The notes below the pieces were generated by a model that saw only the letters and a program-made list of their open reading frames with translations, ran no database searches and was not told the DNA's origin. Of a DNA stretch of 64,000 nt, positions 36,362-44,445 are shown in pieces. Position 1 is the first letter of the stretch, and each line of letters opens with the position of its first letter. The stretch lies in assembly GCA_016712265.1 (NCBI GenBank), contig JADJRJ010000027.1, positions 186,001-250,000 on the forward strand. The letters are read 5' to 3'. This DNA is from Gemmatimonadota bacterium (lineage in GTDB: Bacteria > Gemmatimonadota > Gemmatimonadetes > Gemmatimonadales > Gemmatimonadaceae). The translations under genes and the position numbers were made by a program.

Positions 36362-37203
36362 TCGATGACCTGTCGCAGCTGCTGATGCTGCAGTGGGCCA
36401 AGGAGCGCCGCGGGCGCCCGATTGCGAACCTCCTCCTGCTCGGTCCCACCGGCACCGGCAAGACCGAGCTTTCAAAGACGATCGCGGCATACCTGTACGG
36501 GGATGAGCGGGCGCTGCTCCGCTTCGACTGCGTCGAGTTCTCCGCCGAGACCGCCCGGAGCCAGCTAGTCGGCGCACCCCTCGGATACGTGGGCTCGGCC
36601 CAGGGTGGGGTCCTCACCCGCCCCGTGATCAACAACCCCAAGCGCGTCATCCTGTTCGACGAGATCAGTGATGCACCGTCACCCATGGTAGACCTGTTCC
36701 TTCCCTTGATGGGCGAGGGGCGCCTCACGGAAGCCGGGAGCGGAGAGGTCGCCGATTTCACGCAAGCCGTCACCATCCTGACGAGCAACAAGGAGTTCCA
36801 GGCAGTCTGCAAGCTGCAGGAGGAGATCGCGGACTACCACGAGCGGGTCAACGCCATCAAGAGCCACCTCGCCGCCAGCGGCGCCTTCCGCACGGAGGTG
36901 ATTGGCCGCTTCGACCGTGTCTACGTCTTCAAGCCGCTCGCGGGCATCGTCATCGCGGAGATCGCGGCCCTCAAGATGTCCACCCTGGCGCGCGAGTATC
37001 GCCTCGAGCTGGAGTGGGTCGATCCCTCGATCATCCTTGCCGCCATGGATGCGGGGTCGAAGCTCGCCAAGTTCGGCAACCACCAGCTGGTGAAGGAGAT
37101 AGACGACATGCTTGGGCCCGGGCTCGTGCTGGCCAAGCGGCGCGGGGCCAAGCGAGTGCGCCTGGAGCGCAACGGCGGCGCGCTCGAGGTGAGGGACGCC
37201 TGA
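36214..37203 (+). CDS. AAA+ ATPase, ClpX/ClpB-type
   Basis: 329 residues. Walker A G-P-T-G-T-G-K-T (Lys83), Walker B V-I-L-F-D-E (Asp149, Glu150), a sensor T-S-N, and an arginine-finger-like G-R-F-D-R (Arg232): a complete AAA+ module of the Clp/Hsp100 clade, which unfolds or remodels proteins. A C-terminal helical domain follows. No Clp N-domain or zinc finger. ATG at 36214; the stop overlaps the coupling-ATPase start (TGATG). In this cluster it most likely remodels or loads a protein substrate for the neighbouring coupling ATPase; that is inferred from position. Confidence 0.85.
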   Translation: MSQSILDRLTDRTALLALLAAQSGGESREISAEEMAARLKERVRGQDHVIDDLSQLLMLQWAKERRGRPIANLLLLGPTGTGKTELSKTIAAYLYGDERALLRFDCVEFSAETARSQLVGAPLGYVGSAQGGVLTRPVINNPKRVILFDEISDAPSPMVDLFLPLMGEGRLTEAGSGEVADFTQAVTILTSNKEFQAVCKLQEEIADYHERVNAIKSHLAASGAFRTEVIGRFDRVYVFKPLAGIVIAEIAALKMSTLAREYRLELEWVDPSIILAAMDAGSKLAKFGNHQLVKEIDDMLGPGLVLAKRRGAKRVRLERNGGALEVRDA

Positions 37204-39134
37204 TGACTCCAGTGGCAGACACGGAGGCGGCGCTGCAGGCGTCCGCCGCGGAGGCACGGCGCGACCTCCTGCAGCCCCTGGCGGCCGCGCTGCTCGTCCT
37301 CGTGACCGCCCACCTGCTTCCGAAGCCGCCCCACGGTCGTCCATTCAGGTTCGCCCTGACCGTGGCCTACTTCGCGGCCGCGCTGCAGTTGTGCTGGAGC
37401 TTGAACCAGCCCCTGCAGCGCTACCTCAACGCGTACTACGCGGCCGCGTATCGCGGGGCGCCGCTGATGCTCCGGCGGAGCTGGCAGCAGTTCGTCCGCG
37501 CCGTCGGGCGCATCGGCAACACGCTCTCCTGGGCGTCGATGCTGTTCGTCATCCTGACCGGACTTCGCGTCCTGCAGCACTGGATCCCGTCGCTGGGCGT
37601 CTTCAGCCCCCTGAGCGGCTGGCCGTGGTGGATCGCCCTGGCGTCGATCGGGCTGTTTCCCCTGTACGCGCGAGGGATGATCACGGAGGGCCTGGAGCGT
37701 TGGCATGCGCTCGAGGACAACCGGAGCCTGAGCCGATTCACGCCGCACCCGGTGGCCGACGCGGCGGGCGCCGGCGACGAGCCCGCCATGCTCGTGATCG
37801 ACGAGGGGAGCTTCCGCGCGGGCGGCTTCAACTGGCAATGGGACGACTTCCACACGAGCTGCGTGGTGTTCGGCCAGCCCGGCTCCGGCAAGACGGTGTG
37901 CGTGCTGAACGCCCTGGTCGACGGACTCGTGTCGAGCCTGAGCGGAAGTGCCATGCCGCCGGCCGGCCTGATCCTGGATCCCAAGGGCGATTTCCGCGGC
38001 CGGGTGACCAGCCTCATGGCACGTGCCGGACGACCGGACGACCTGTTGATCCTCGATCCGTCGACCCCCGAGGCGAGCGCTCGCTGGAATCCACTCGACA
38101 CATCGGACGACGAGCTGGAGCTGGCCGACCGCCTGGCGGCGTGCATGCAGGCCCTCGGCCGCTCGAGCTCCCAGCACGACTCCTTCTGGATCGACAGCGC
38201 CAAGCGCTTCCTGCGCCACGCCATCCGCCTCGTGCGCGCGTCGAACGTCGGCGAGCCGCCAAGCTTCACGGACCTCGCGGACCTGGCCACGCGCGACGAG
38301 GCCATCGCTGAGCGGATCGACCGGATGAACCTGGATGATGCAGGTGCCGTGCAGGCCGCTCGCTACTTCGAGGACGAATGGCGGAAGCTGGCGGACCAGA
38401 CACGCGCATCCATCAGTGCCCACGTGACAAGCCTGATCGATCCGTTCCTGGTCGAGCCGTACAACACCTTCTTCGCTGGCCGCAGCACCGTGTCGATCGC
38501 GCGACTCGTCGACGAGGGAAAGGTGCTGTACGTGGACATGCCGATCGCCGAGCGGGAGGCCATGTCCCGCACGGTGTGTACCCTGATCAAGCTCGAGTAC
38601 TACCGTGAAGTCCTGCGCCGCCCCGGGAAGGAGCGCCAGAGTTTCTTCCTGTGCGACGAGTTCCAGCAGTTCATGACGACGAGTCACGGCCGGGGTGACG
38701 CGGACTTCTTCGAACGGTCGCGACAGAGTCGCCACGCCAACATCGTCGCGACCCAGAACTATCCGGCCCTCCTGAAGGCGGCACGATCCGCCGGCGGGGG
38801 CGATGAAGTCGTGGAGAACCTGGTCGGCAACTGCGCCATCAAGCTGTTCCTCCGAAACACCGACGCCCGAACGAACGAGTGGGCCTCGGGCCTCTTCGGG
38901 CGCTCGCTGGTGACTCGTGTCTCGGCTGCCCGGAGCCAAGAGCGTCACTCGTTCGGCGGCCAGGTCCTGGGACGCCAGGACGAGTTCGACAAGGTCGTCG
39001 GGCCCGAGGAGTTCGCCGCGCTGGCCATGCCCCTCGGTCGCCATGGGATCGGCTACGCCGAGTCGATCGGGCTGATCGGCTCACGCACCGCGTACGAACG
39101 CACCACCCTGCGGTGGCGCGTGCACCCCTTGTGA
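37203..39134 (+). CDS. VirD4/TraD-type coupling ATPase
   Basis: 643 residues. Four predicted membrane helices (about residues 25-150) precede a cytoplasmic ATPase domain with Walker A G-Q-P-G-S-G-K-T (Lys230), L-I-L-D-P-K-G-D-F-R, and Walker B F-F-L-C-D-E-F-Q-Q-F (Asp485, Glu486), then V-A-T-Q-N-Y. These are marks of type IV secretion/conjugation coupling proteins, which bring substrate to the envelope channel. The N-terminal membrane region is longer than in classical VirD4. The ATG overlaps the AAA+ stop. No relaxase, VirB4 or VirB6-11 genes are in the window, so this may belong to a reduced or different apparatus. Confidence 0.85.
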   Translation: MTPVADTEAALQASAAEARRDLLQPLAAALLVLVTAHLLPKPPHGRPFRFALTVAYFAAALQLCWSLNQPLQRYLNAYYAAAYRGAPLMLRRSWQQFVRAVGRIGNTLSWASMLFVILTGLRVLQHWIPSLGVFSPLSGWPWWIALASIGLFPLYARGMITEGLERWHALEDNRSLSRFTPHPVADAAGAGDEPAMLVIDEGSFRAGGFNWQWDDFHTSCVVFGQPGSGKTVCVLNALVDGLVSSLSGSAMPPAGLILDPKGDFRGRVTSLMARAGRPDDLLILDPSTPEASARWNPLDTSDDELELADRLAACMQALGRSSSQHDSFWIDSAKRFLRHAIRLVRASNVGEPPSFTDLADLATRDEAIAERIDRMNLDDAGAVQAARYFEDEWRKLADQTRASISAHVTSLIDPFLVEPYNTFFAGRSTVSIARLVDEGKVLYVDMPIAEREAMSRTVCTLIKLEYYREVLRRPGKERQSFFLCDEFQQFMTTSHGRGDADFFERSRQSRHANIVATQNYPALLKAARSAGGGDEVVENLVGNCAIKLFLRNTDARTNEWASGLFGRSLVTRVSAARSQERHSFGGQVLGRQDEFDKVVGPEEFAALAMPLGRHGIGYAESIGLIGSRTAYERTTLRWRVHPL

Positions 39135-39144
39135 GGAACGCACG

Positions 39145-39252
39145 ATGCTGCGCTGGCTCTTGAAGTGGGGGCTGATCCTGCTGGCTGCCTCCGTCGCGTG
39201 GGGAACGCTCCAGGGGGCATTCCTGCACACGTACTGGTGGATGTTCCCCTGA
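39145..39252 (+). CDS. Very small membrane protein (35 residues)
   Basis: ATG at 39145 with GAGG eight bases upstream, ten bases after the coupling-ATPase stop, ending at TGA 39250-39252. It has one hydrophobic helix bordered by aromatic residues (L-R-W-L-L-K-W-G-L-I-L-L-A-A, ending Y-W-W-M-F-P). Short Trp-rich single-span proteins like this occur in envelope complexes. Good ribosome-binding site and spacing favour a real gene. Confidence 0.55.
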   Translation: MLRWLLKWGLILLAASVAWGTLQGAFLHTYWWMFP

Positions 39253-39313
39253 TCGAAACGGACCCTGCAGCGCGTGCTTGGCGCGCGCTGCAACACCCAA
39301 GGAGGGTAGGTGC

Positions 39314-40051
39314 ATGAGCCACACACCACTGCAGGACCAGGTGATCGGCCTGGCGAGGGACAGCCATGGGGCGCCAGTGCCGGAAACAGAGGCCACCGTC
39401 GTGTCAGTGCCGCAAGGGGGGCGTCGGTACCTGGTGCGCGTGCACGGAGCCCCGGGACAGTCCCAGGGGGCCTTCTACATTGATTGCAGCACCGTGGCGC
39501 GGTGCTACCGTGCGGACGGGTCGTTCGACCAGGAGCGCTTCCGGGCAGAGATCGGCCTGCTGCGCCAGTTCGGGCGCGCCGACCCGCAGAAGGACCTCCG
39601 CTACGTCACGATTGTCGAGGTGGACGACAAGTCTCCGCCGTTCCTCCGGAAGACCGTCGGTCCGCAGACACGCGACAACATCAACGGACGCACGGTGGAG
39701 AACCTTCCCGGTGGTGCCACGGAGTACGTCATCCTCCGTGATGACCAGTGCATCCGTTCGCCGAAGCAACGCACGATGCTCGACCTGAACGACCCGCGCA
39801 CCCGCGAGATCCTGCAGAAGGGGGCGGACCTGGAGAAGCACTCCCCGCTGCGGACGCATGGCCAGGGGCGCATCCTCGACGGGAAGGGCGTCAACCCGGA
39901 GGTGAGGAGCGCCCTGGACCTCTCCCGGCGGGAGGCCCAGTTCCGGCTGCGGCACCTGACGCCCGCCGAGCGGATCGAGCGGGAGCACACGAAGGGGCAG
40001 GACGCCGTGCCGGTCCCGGACGCCAGGCGCCACAAGGTACACCTGCCCTAG
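39314..40051 (+). CDS. Cytoplasmic protein of unknown function in the ATPase cluster
   Basis: 245 residues, no signal or membrane segment; ATG at 39314 with GGAGG eight bases upstream. I do not recognise it. The N-terminal half is beta-rich (Y-L-V-R-V-H-G, F-Y-I-D-C-S, Y-V-T-I-V-E-V-D), the C-terminal half is highly charged and probably helical (R-R-E-A-Q-F-R-L-R-H-L-T-P-A-E-R). As the only soluble unknown beside a coupling ATPase, it could be a substrate, an accessory or a chaperone. It is the last gene before the second promoter-like element. Confidence 0.65.
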   Translation: MSHTPLQDQVIGLARDSHGAPVPETEATVVSVPQGGRRYLVRVHGAPGQSQGAFYIDCSTVARCYRADGSFDQERFRAEIGLLRQFGRADPQKDLRYVTIVEVDDKSPPFLRKTVGPQTRDNINGRTVENLPGGATEYVILRDDQCIRSPKQRTMLDLNDPRTREILQKGADLEKHSPLRTHGQGRILDGKGVNPEVRSALDLSRREAQFRLRHLTPAERIEREHTKGQDAVPVPDARRHKVHLP

Positions 40052-40059
40052 CACGCGGG

Positions 40060-40094
40060 ATGTAAGGCCGGCACGTGGGCGGCACTGAATGGAT
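40060..40094 (+). promoter_or_regulatory. Second copy of the ECF promoter-like element
   Basis: ATGTAAGG, 12 bases, CGGCACTGAATGGAT, matching the sigma-factor element exactly in both boxes and spacing, though the spacer bases differ. It lies just after the stop at 40051 and about 85 bases before the CsgG-like start, so it probably gives the second half of the cluster its own ECF-driven promoter. Confidence 0.6.
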
Positions 40095-40176
40095 ACAGGG
40101 AGGCGTCGACCGGGCGCGGGCGACTGCCTCCCTGACCATCATCTCACAGTGCCTTCGGGCAGGGAGGACCACCGAC

Positions 40177-41220
40177 ATGCGTTACCCGATTCTGCTGGTG
40201 CTGATTGCGACGGCTCTCACGGGGCGCGGTGCTGCGGCCCAGGACTTGACCGTCGCCGTCTATCCGTTCAAGGCGTCTGGGGGCACGGCGCCGGGCTGGA
40301 CGCCTGCCATGGACTTCGGCGACCACGCGGCGCAGGTGCTCGAGACGGAGCTTGTCCGCATCAAGGGGTTCTCGGTCATGACACGGAACCGGCTGAAGGA
40401 GCTGGCACGGGAGCAGGGGTTGAGCCTCTCCAACGAGTTCGATTCCACGAGCGGGCCACGGCTCGGGCGATTGCTCGGCGTGAGGGCGCTCGCCACAGGT
40501 GAGGTGGTCTCGATCAACGTGAAAGAGAGCCAGAGCCGACGAGGCGTGGCACAGGTCGCGGTCCAGTCCGTCGCGCGCCAGGCGAATGCCGTCGTGACCG
40601 TGAAGCTCTACAGCACGGAGACCGGTCGGCTGATCTTCGCGGAACGGGTGGAAGGGCGCGCGGAAGTGCAAGTTGGCAGCGCCCGGCAGGTGCCACTGCA
40701 GAAGGTCGGATGCTTGATCACGAAGCTCACGAACCGGGGGAAGAACTGTGGAGGCATGGGAGACGTGCAGGCCAGCGACGTGAAGGTGCAAGTCACCGCG
40801 CAGAGTGCCGATGACATCGCCTCCGCCGCCATCGCCGATGCGATCACGAAGGCCGTGAAGATGCTCGAGGATCGCTATGCGGACGTGGTGAGCAAGTGTC
40901 CCGAGCCGACAAACGACGGCACCCTCGCTGCCAATCCGGCGCAGATCGTGGCCGTGCGCGGTGGGCTCTACGTCCTGAATCGCGGGTCGGCGGCCGGGCT
41001 CAAGGAGGGCGACACGCTCCAGATCACGCGACTCGACGAGGTCATCCAGACGGCCACCGGCGCCATCCAGCCGATGACGATCATCGGCACCATGGAGATC
41101 ACGATGCTGGGGCCGGACTGGGCGAAGGGGGAGTTCCGTGCGCGCACCGTGCGCGGCACCCGGCGTCCGGTGGCGCGCGCCGAAGTCGGTGATCGCGTCA
41201 TCATGGTTCGCGCCAACTGA
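40177..41220 (+). CDS. CsgG-like exported protein
   Basis: 347 residues with a signal peptide (L-V-L-I-A-T-A-L-T-G-R-G-A-A-A-Q). The ATG at 40177 has AGGGAGG nine bases upstream; longer in-frame readings start inside the promoter-like element. The N-terminal half is CsgG-like (L-T-V-A-V-Y-P-F-K-A, V-M-T-R-N-R-L-K-E-L, G-V-R-A-L-A-T-G-E-V). The C-terminal half (I-V-A-V-R-G-G-L-Y-V-L-N-R-G) is a beta-barrel-type domain of the kind that binds envelope components. CsgG proteins form outer-membrane export channels, so this could be the outer-membrane element of the machine; it lacks an obvious lipobox. Confidence 0.78.
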   Translation: MRYPILLVLIATALTGRGAAAQDLTVAVYPFKASGGTAPGWTPAMDFGDHAAQVLETELVRIKGFSVMTRNRLKELAREQGLSLSNEFDSTSGPRLGRLLGVRALATGEVVSINVKESQSRRGVAQVAVQSVARQANAVVTVKLYSTETGRLIFAERVEGRAEVQVGSARQVPLQKVGCLITKLTNRGKNCGGMGDVQASDVKVQVTAQSADDIASAAIADAITKAVKMLEDRYADVVSKCPEPTNDGTLAANPAQIVAVRGGLYVLNRGSAAGLKEGDTLQITRLDEVIQTATGAIQPMTIIGTMEITMLGPDWAKGEFRARTVRGTRRPVARAEVGDRVIMVRAN

Positions 41221-41242
41221 ACCCCCAGCGCACCGAGGCCCC

Positions 41243-41887
41243 ATGTCTCCATTCTCTCGCTATCTCGCGCTGTTTGCCGCCTGCCTGGGCGTCGGCTATG
41301 CCGGCGCCCGGGCCCTGGGCGGGCAGCCGCGGCCATCCAGCACTACGCCGTATGCCGGCGCGGCCGGCGCGCCGGTTGGGGGGGTGTCCGGTACCTCCGT
41401 TGCCGGGCCTGTCGATGCCACCGTCGCTTCGCTCAGCACTCCGGTGATCGAGGTGCAGGACGTGCCAGCGCCCGCCGTACTGGACAATCCGGATATCCTG
41501 CCGCCCGACACCCCGGTCCGGGTGCCCCGGTTGGTCATGCCCAGGGTCATCCCGCGGGGCGCGACACCCCGATACACCGACGTGCGCCCGGTGGCGCCGC
41601 GGGACGAGGACGAGATCTCAGGGCGGCTCGAAGCCATGGAGCAGGAGCTCGCGACGCTCGAGGGTCGCTACCACGCACAGAGTGAGTACTACGAGCAATC
41701 CGAGGTGACCCTTGCCGCCACCGGAATGAGCCTGCGCACGAGCATCGTGGCGGATCTCGGGACCGGGAGGGCGGCGCTCGGCAGTGTCCGGGCCGCCATG
41801 GCCGATGGTGATGCGAAGCGGGCCGAGCGAGGCCTGACGACGCTACGCCGCGTGGTGAAGGCACTCGAACAGGCGCGCCGCCGATGA
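41243..41887 (+). CDS. Exported/anchored coiled-coil protein
   Basis: 214 residues. A hydrophobic N-terminal helix (Y-L-A-L-F-A-A-C-L-G-V-G-Y-A) serves as signal or anchor, followed by a long Pro/Val-rich linker (about residues 30-115) and a C-terminal helical stretch (E-D-E-I-S-G-R-L-E-A-M-E-Q-E-L-A) with heptad character. The linker could span the periplasm or cell wall. The stop overlaps the kinase start (ATGA), so it is translated together with that kinase. Function unknown. Confidence 0.68.
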   Translation: MSPFSRYLALFAACLGVGYAGARALGGQPRPSSTTPYAGAAGAPVGGVSGTSVAGPVDATVASLSTPVIEVQDVPAPAVLDNPDILPPDTPVRVPRLVMPRVIPRGATPRYTDVRPVAPRDEDEISGRLEAMEQELATLEGRYHAQSEYYEQSEVTLAATGMSLRTSIVADLGTGRAALGSVRAAMADGDAKRAERGLTTLRRVVKALEQARRR

Positions 41888-43560
41888 CAGCCCTACGCGT
41901 TCCGGCCCCGCCACTGGAGTCCCTGGCTCCCCTGCGCTGTGGCGACATGCTCTTCGGCAGCTACCTCGTGGATGCCGTCCTGGGCCGCGGGGGGATGGGC
42001 ACCGTCTATCGTGTGCGGCACCTGGCCACCGGGGAGGTCCGTGCCGCCAAGGTCATGCACGGCCCGGGCGGGTACACCGCCTCGAGTGAGTCACTCTTCA
42101 TGCGCGAGGCGAAGGTGCTGTCGCAGCTGCGGCACCCCGGCGTCGTGCGCTACCTTGACCATCTTCGCGATGGCGACCGCTGGGTGCTCCTGATGGAGTA
42201 CCTGCAGGGCGAATCGCTGGCGGAGCGCGTGTCACGCGCGGCCATCCCGGCGAGGGAACTCGAAGGGCTGCTGCATGCGCTGAGCGATGCCCTGGCATCG
42301 GTCCACGCGTGCGGGATGGTGCATCGCGACCTCTCCCTGGACAACGTGATCCTGCGCGATGGGGACATTGGTCACCCCGTCCTGATCGACTTCGGCATCG
42401 CCGCGGACGTGTCCGGCACGTCGACGCTCGTCGATGGGTTCAAGGGCAAGACAGCGTGCGCGTCCCCGGAGCAGCTGGGCCTGGGAGGCGGAGTTGTCGG
42501 CCCCGCCTCCGATGTGTACTCGCTCGGCCTGCTGGTTGCCGGCGCGTCTCAAGGGGCCCCGCTTCCGATGGGGCGATCCCTCGCGGAGGCCGTGGAGTCC
42601 CGGCGGACGGTGCCGGCCGTGCCGGCCACACTCCCGCCAGCCATCGCCGGGCTGGTACGCTCGATGCTGGCGCCAGACCCGGCGGATCGTCCCCACGCCG
42701 CCACGATCCGCGATGCGACTGCCTCGGCGCAGCCGCGCGCGTGCCTCGCGGCCCCCGACGCGGGCTGCGCTTCCGCGCCTGCGCCACCGGACGGTGCGCT
42801 CGACCGGTCGCTCGGCGAAGGGGGCTCTCCCGTGCTGCGGGGGATCGGTGCCGCGGCCATCGTGGCAGCCCTCGGCATCGCCACGGGGGTGGCGACGTGG
42901 GGCCTGGTGTCGCGCGCCCGCGCGACGGTGCCGCAAGGTGCCGCCGTGTCCGTGGCGCCTGTCAGTCCGTCCTACACGGTCGGGGCGCCGGGCCTGTCGG
43001 CCGCCCGCATGCGCGTCCTTGCGGAGGCGGAACGGTACACGCGATCCGCATGGCTGATGCTGCCGGCGAATGTCTCCGGGCGGTGCGGCGCCGGTCGAGG
43101 CTATCGCTCGGACTTCGTCCCGGGGCAGTCCGTCCAGGGCCTGGCGTACGACTGGGGTGGCAATGACCAGCCTGAGGTATTCCGGCGGAAGCTGCAGGCG
43201 TCGTTCGCCGCGGGCTCGCACAGCTGGCATGGTGTCAACGCCTGCACGGCCGGGATCGACTGCTCCGGCTTTGTCGGCCGTGTGTGGGAGGTGAAGTCGG
43301 TCGGGAAGCTGTCGACAACGACACTGCCGTTCGTGGCGCAACACCTCGGCACCGGCTGGAGTGACCGACTGCTGCCGGGCGACGCGCTAAACCGCCCGGG
43401 GCGGCACGTCGTGCTTTATGCCGGTCGGTCGGCAGATGGTCGTCCGATCATTTATGAGGCTCTCGCGGCAGCCTCACGAGTCATCCGAAACGAGGACATT
43501 ACCTGGGCGCGCCTGCGTCGGTATGCCCCGATGCGAAACCGGAGCCTGGGCCATGCATGA
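41884..43560 (+). CDS. Ser/Thr protein kinase fused to an NlpC/P60-like domain
   Basis: 558 residues. Kinase domain at about 27-290: G-R-G-G-M-G-T-V-Y, Lys56 (R-A-A-K-V), catalytic loop H-R-D-L-S-L-D-N (147-154) with Ser where most kinases have Lys, D-F-G (169-171), A-S-P-E-Q. One membrane helix (about 318-345) then a C-terminal domain outside the cytoplasm: Cys460 in G-I-D-C-S-G-F and His508 in G-R-H-V-V-L-Y-A-G, the spacing and motifs of NlpC/P60 peptidoglycan endopeptidases, with a preceding W-G-G-N. Pairing a kinase with an extracytoplasmic wall-hydrolase-like domain is unusual; it may hydrolyse wall locally or sense it. Both halves keep their key residues except the Lys noted. Confidence 0.82.
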   Translation: MTALRVPAPPLESLAPLRCGDMLFGSYLVDAVLGRGGMGTVYRVRHLATGEVRAAKVMHGPGGYTASSESLFMREAKVLSQLRHPGVVRYLDHLRDGDRWVLLMEYLQGESLAERVSRAAIPARELEGLLHALSDALASVHACGMVHRDLSLDNVILRDGDIGHPVLIDFGIAADVSGTSTLVDGFKGKTACASPEQLGLGGGVVGPASDVYSLGLLVAGASQGAPLPMGRSLAEAVESRRTVPAVPATLPPAIAGLVRSMLAPDPADRPHAATIRDATASAQPRACLAAPDAGCASAPAPPDGALDRSLGEGGSPVLRGIGAAAIVAALGIATGVATWGLVSRARATVPQGAAVSVAPVSPSYTVGAPGLSAARMRVLAEAERYTRSAWLMLPANVSGRCGAGRGYRSDFVPGQSVQGLAYDWGGNDQPEVFRRKLQASFAAGSHSWHGVNACTAGIDCSGFVGRVWEVKSVGKLSTTTLPFVAQHLGTGWSDRLLPGDALNRPGRHVVLYAGRSADGRPIIYEALAAASRVIRNEDITWARLRRYAPMRNRSLGHA

Positions 43561-44353
43561 CACGTGGATTCCCTCGATGCTGTGCCTGGTCGCCCTCCTT
43601 GCATGTCACGACGTCGCGCCACGTCACGGCGCTGGCGCTTGTGTCGCGCCAGACGTCACGCTCGCGTCCACCACCGAGTCCCCCGGCACGCCACCGGATC
43701 CTGCGGCGCTCGCGTTCTCCCCTGATGTCGCGGGCGAACTCCCGATCGGGCCCGCATCATTTGCCGTGCTGTCCGATGGGATCATCGTGGTGGCGGACCC
43801 GCTCCATCATTCGGTCGCCTACTTCGAGCCGACGGGCCGCCTCGTCTCGCGTCGGCTCCTCGGGTTCTCGGCTGACCGACTGGTCGCGCTGCACGCGACC
43901 TTGTGGGCCCGACGCGCGACCGATGGTGTGGTATTCCGGGTCGAGGAGTCCGGCCCTATCGCGGATCTTGCGGCACGCCGGCACTTTCGGCGAGACTCCG
44001 TCACGCTCGCGGGGAATGGAGATGCCTGGTGGCGAGTCGATCGGGACTCCGTGCGGCTCGAAGCGCCTGCCGGAACGGGTCGACTCATGTCCGTCAGACA
44101 CCTCCCAAGCGGTGGTTCCGATCGATGGGTCGCCTGGGAGTTTGTGTCCGGTGACAGCCTGGTGACCGTGACCACTGTGGTGTCCCGACATACAGCTGAC
44201 GGCGCCGTGATGGGATCGTCAACATTCGACCACCCCGACGTCGATGTGCCACCGACCGACGAGTTCGCAGTGATTGGAGACCGTGTATACCAACTGCTGC
44301 CGCTGAGGGTGGGTTCTCGGCTACGCACACGGGCGGTCGTTTCCGGGGCATAG
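43553..44353 (+). CDS. Lipoprotein, propeller-like, function unknown
   Basis: 266 residues; ATG at 43553 overlaps the kinase stop by eight bases. Lipobox L-V-A-L-L-A-C (about Cys18). The mature part has repeating beta segments (F-A-V-L-S-D-G-I-I-V-V-A-D, V-A-Y-F-E-P-T-G-R-L-V-S-R, L-A-G-N-G-D-A-W-W-R-V-D) reminiscent of a six-bladed NHL-type propeller. It would lie in the same envelope compartment as the kinase's NlpC/P60-like domain. Confidence 0.7.
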   Translation: MHDTWIPSMLCLVALLACHDVAPRHGAGACVAPDVTLASTTESPGTPPDPAALAFSPDVAGELPIGPASFAVLSDGIIVVADPLHHSVAYFEPTGRLVSRRLLGFSADRLVALHATLWARRATDGVVFRVEESGPIADLAARRHFRRDSVTLAGNGDAWWRVDRDSVRLEAPAGTGRLMSVRHLPSGGSDRWVAWEFVSGDSLVTVTTVVSRHTADGAVMGSSTFDHPDVDVPPTDEFAVIGDRVYQLLPLRVGSRLRTRAVVSGA

Positions 44354-44370
44354 GCGCTGGCGCTTCAGAG

Positions 44371-44398
44371 GTGAAATCACTGGCTGTTGGGCGGCACT
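44371..44398 (+). promoter_or_regulatory. Weak ECF promoter-like element
   Basis: GTGAAATC, 13 bases, CGGCACT. The downstream box matches the CGGCACT of the elements at 33093 and 40060; the upstream box matches only half. It lies about 50 bases before the next ATG (44446), a sensible promoter distance. Confidence 0.3.
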
Positions 44399-44445
44399 TC
44401 ACTGTGCGGAGTACCAGACCACACCCTCACATCGTCCCGTCAACC

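Noticed and set aside
36921..39044. 707-residue minus-strand frame
   Set aside because: Entirely antisense to the coupling ATPase, whose Walker motifs fix the true strand.
37203..39134. Integrated conjugative element
   Set aside because: A coupling ATPase alone is not enough: no relaxase, integrase, att repeats or VirB genes seen.
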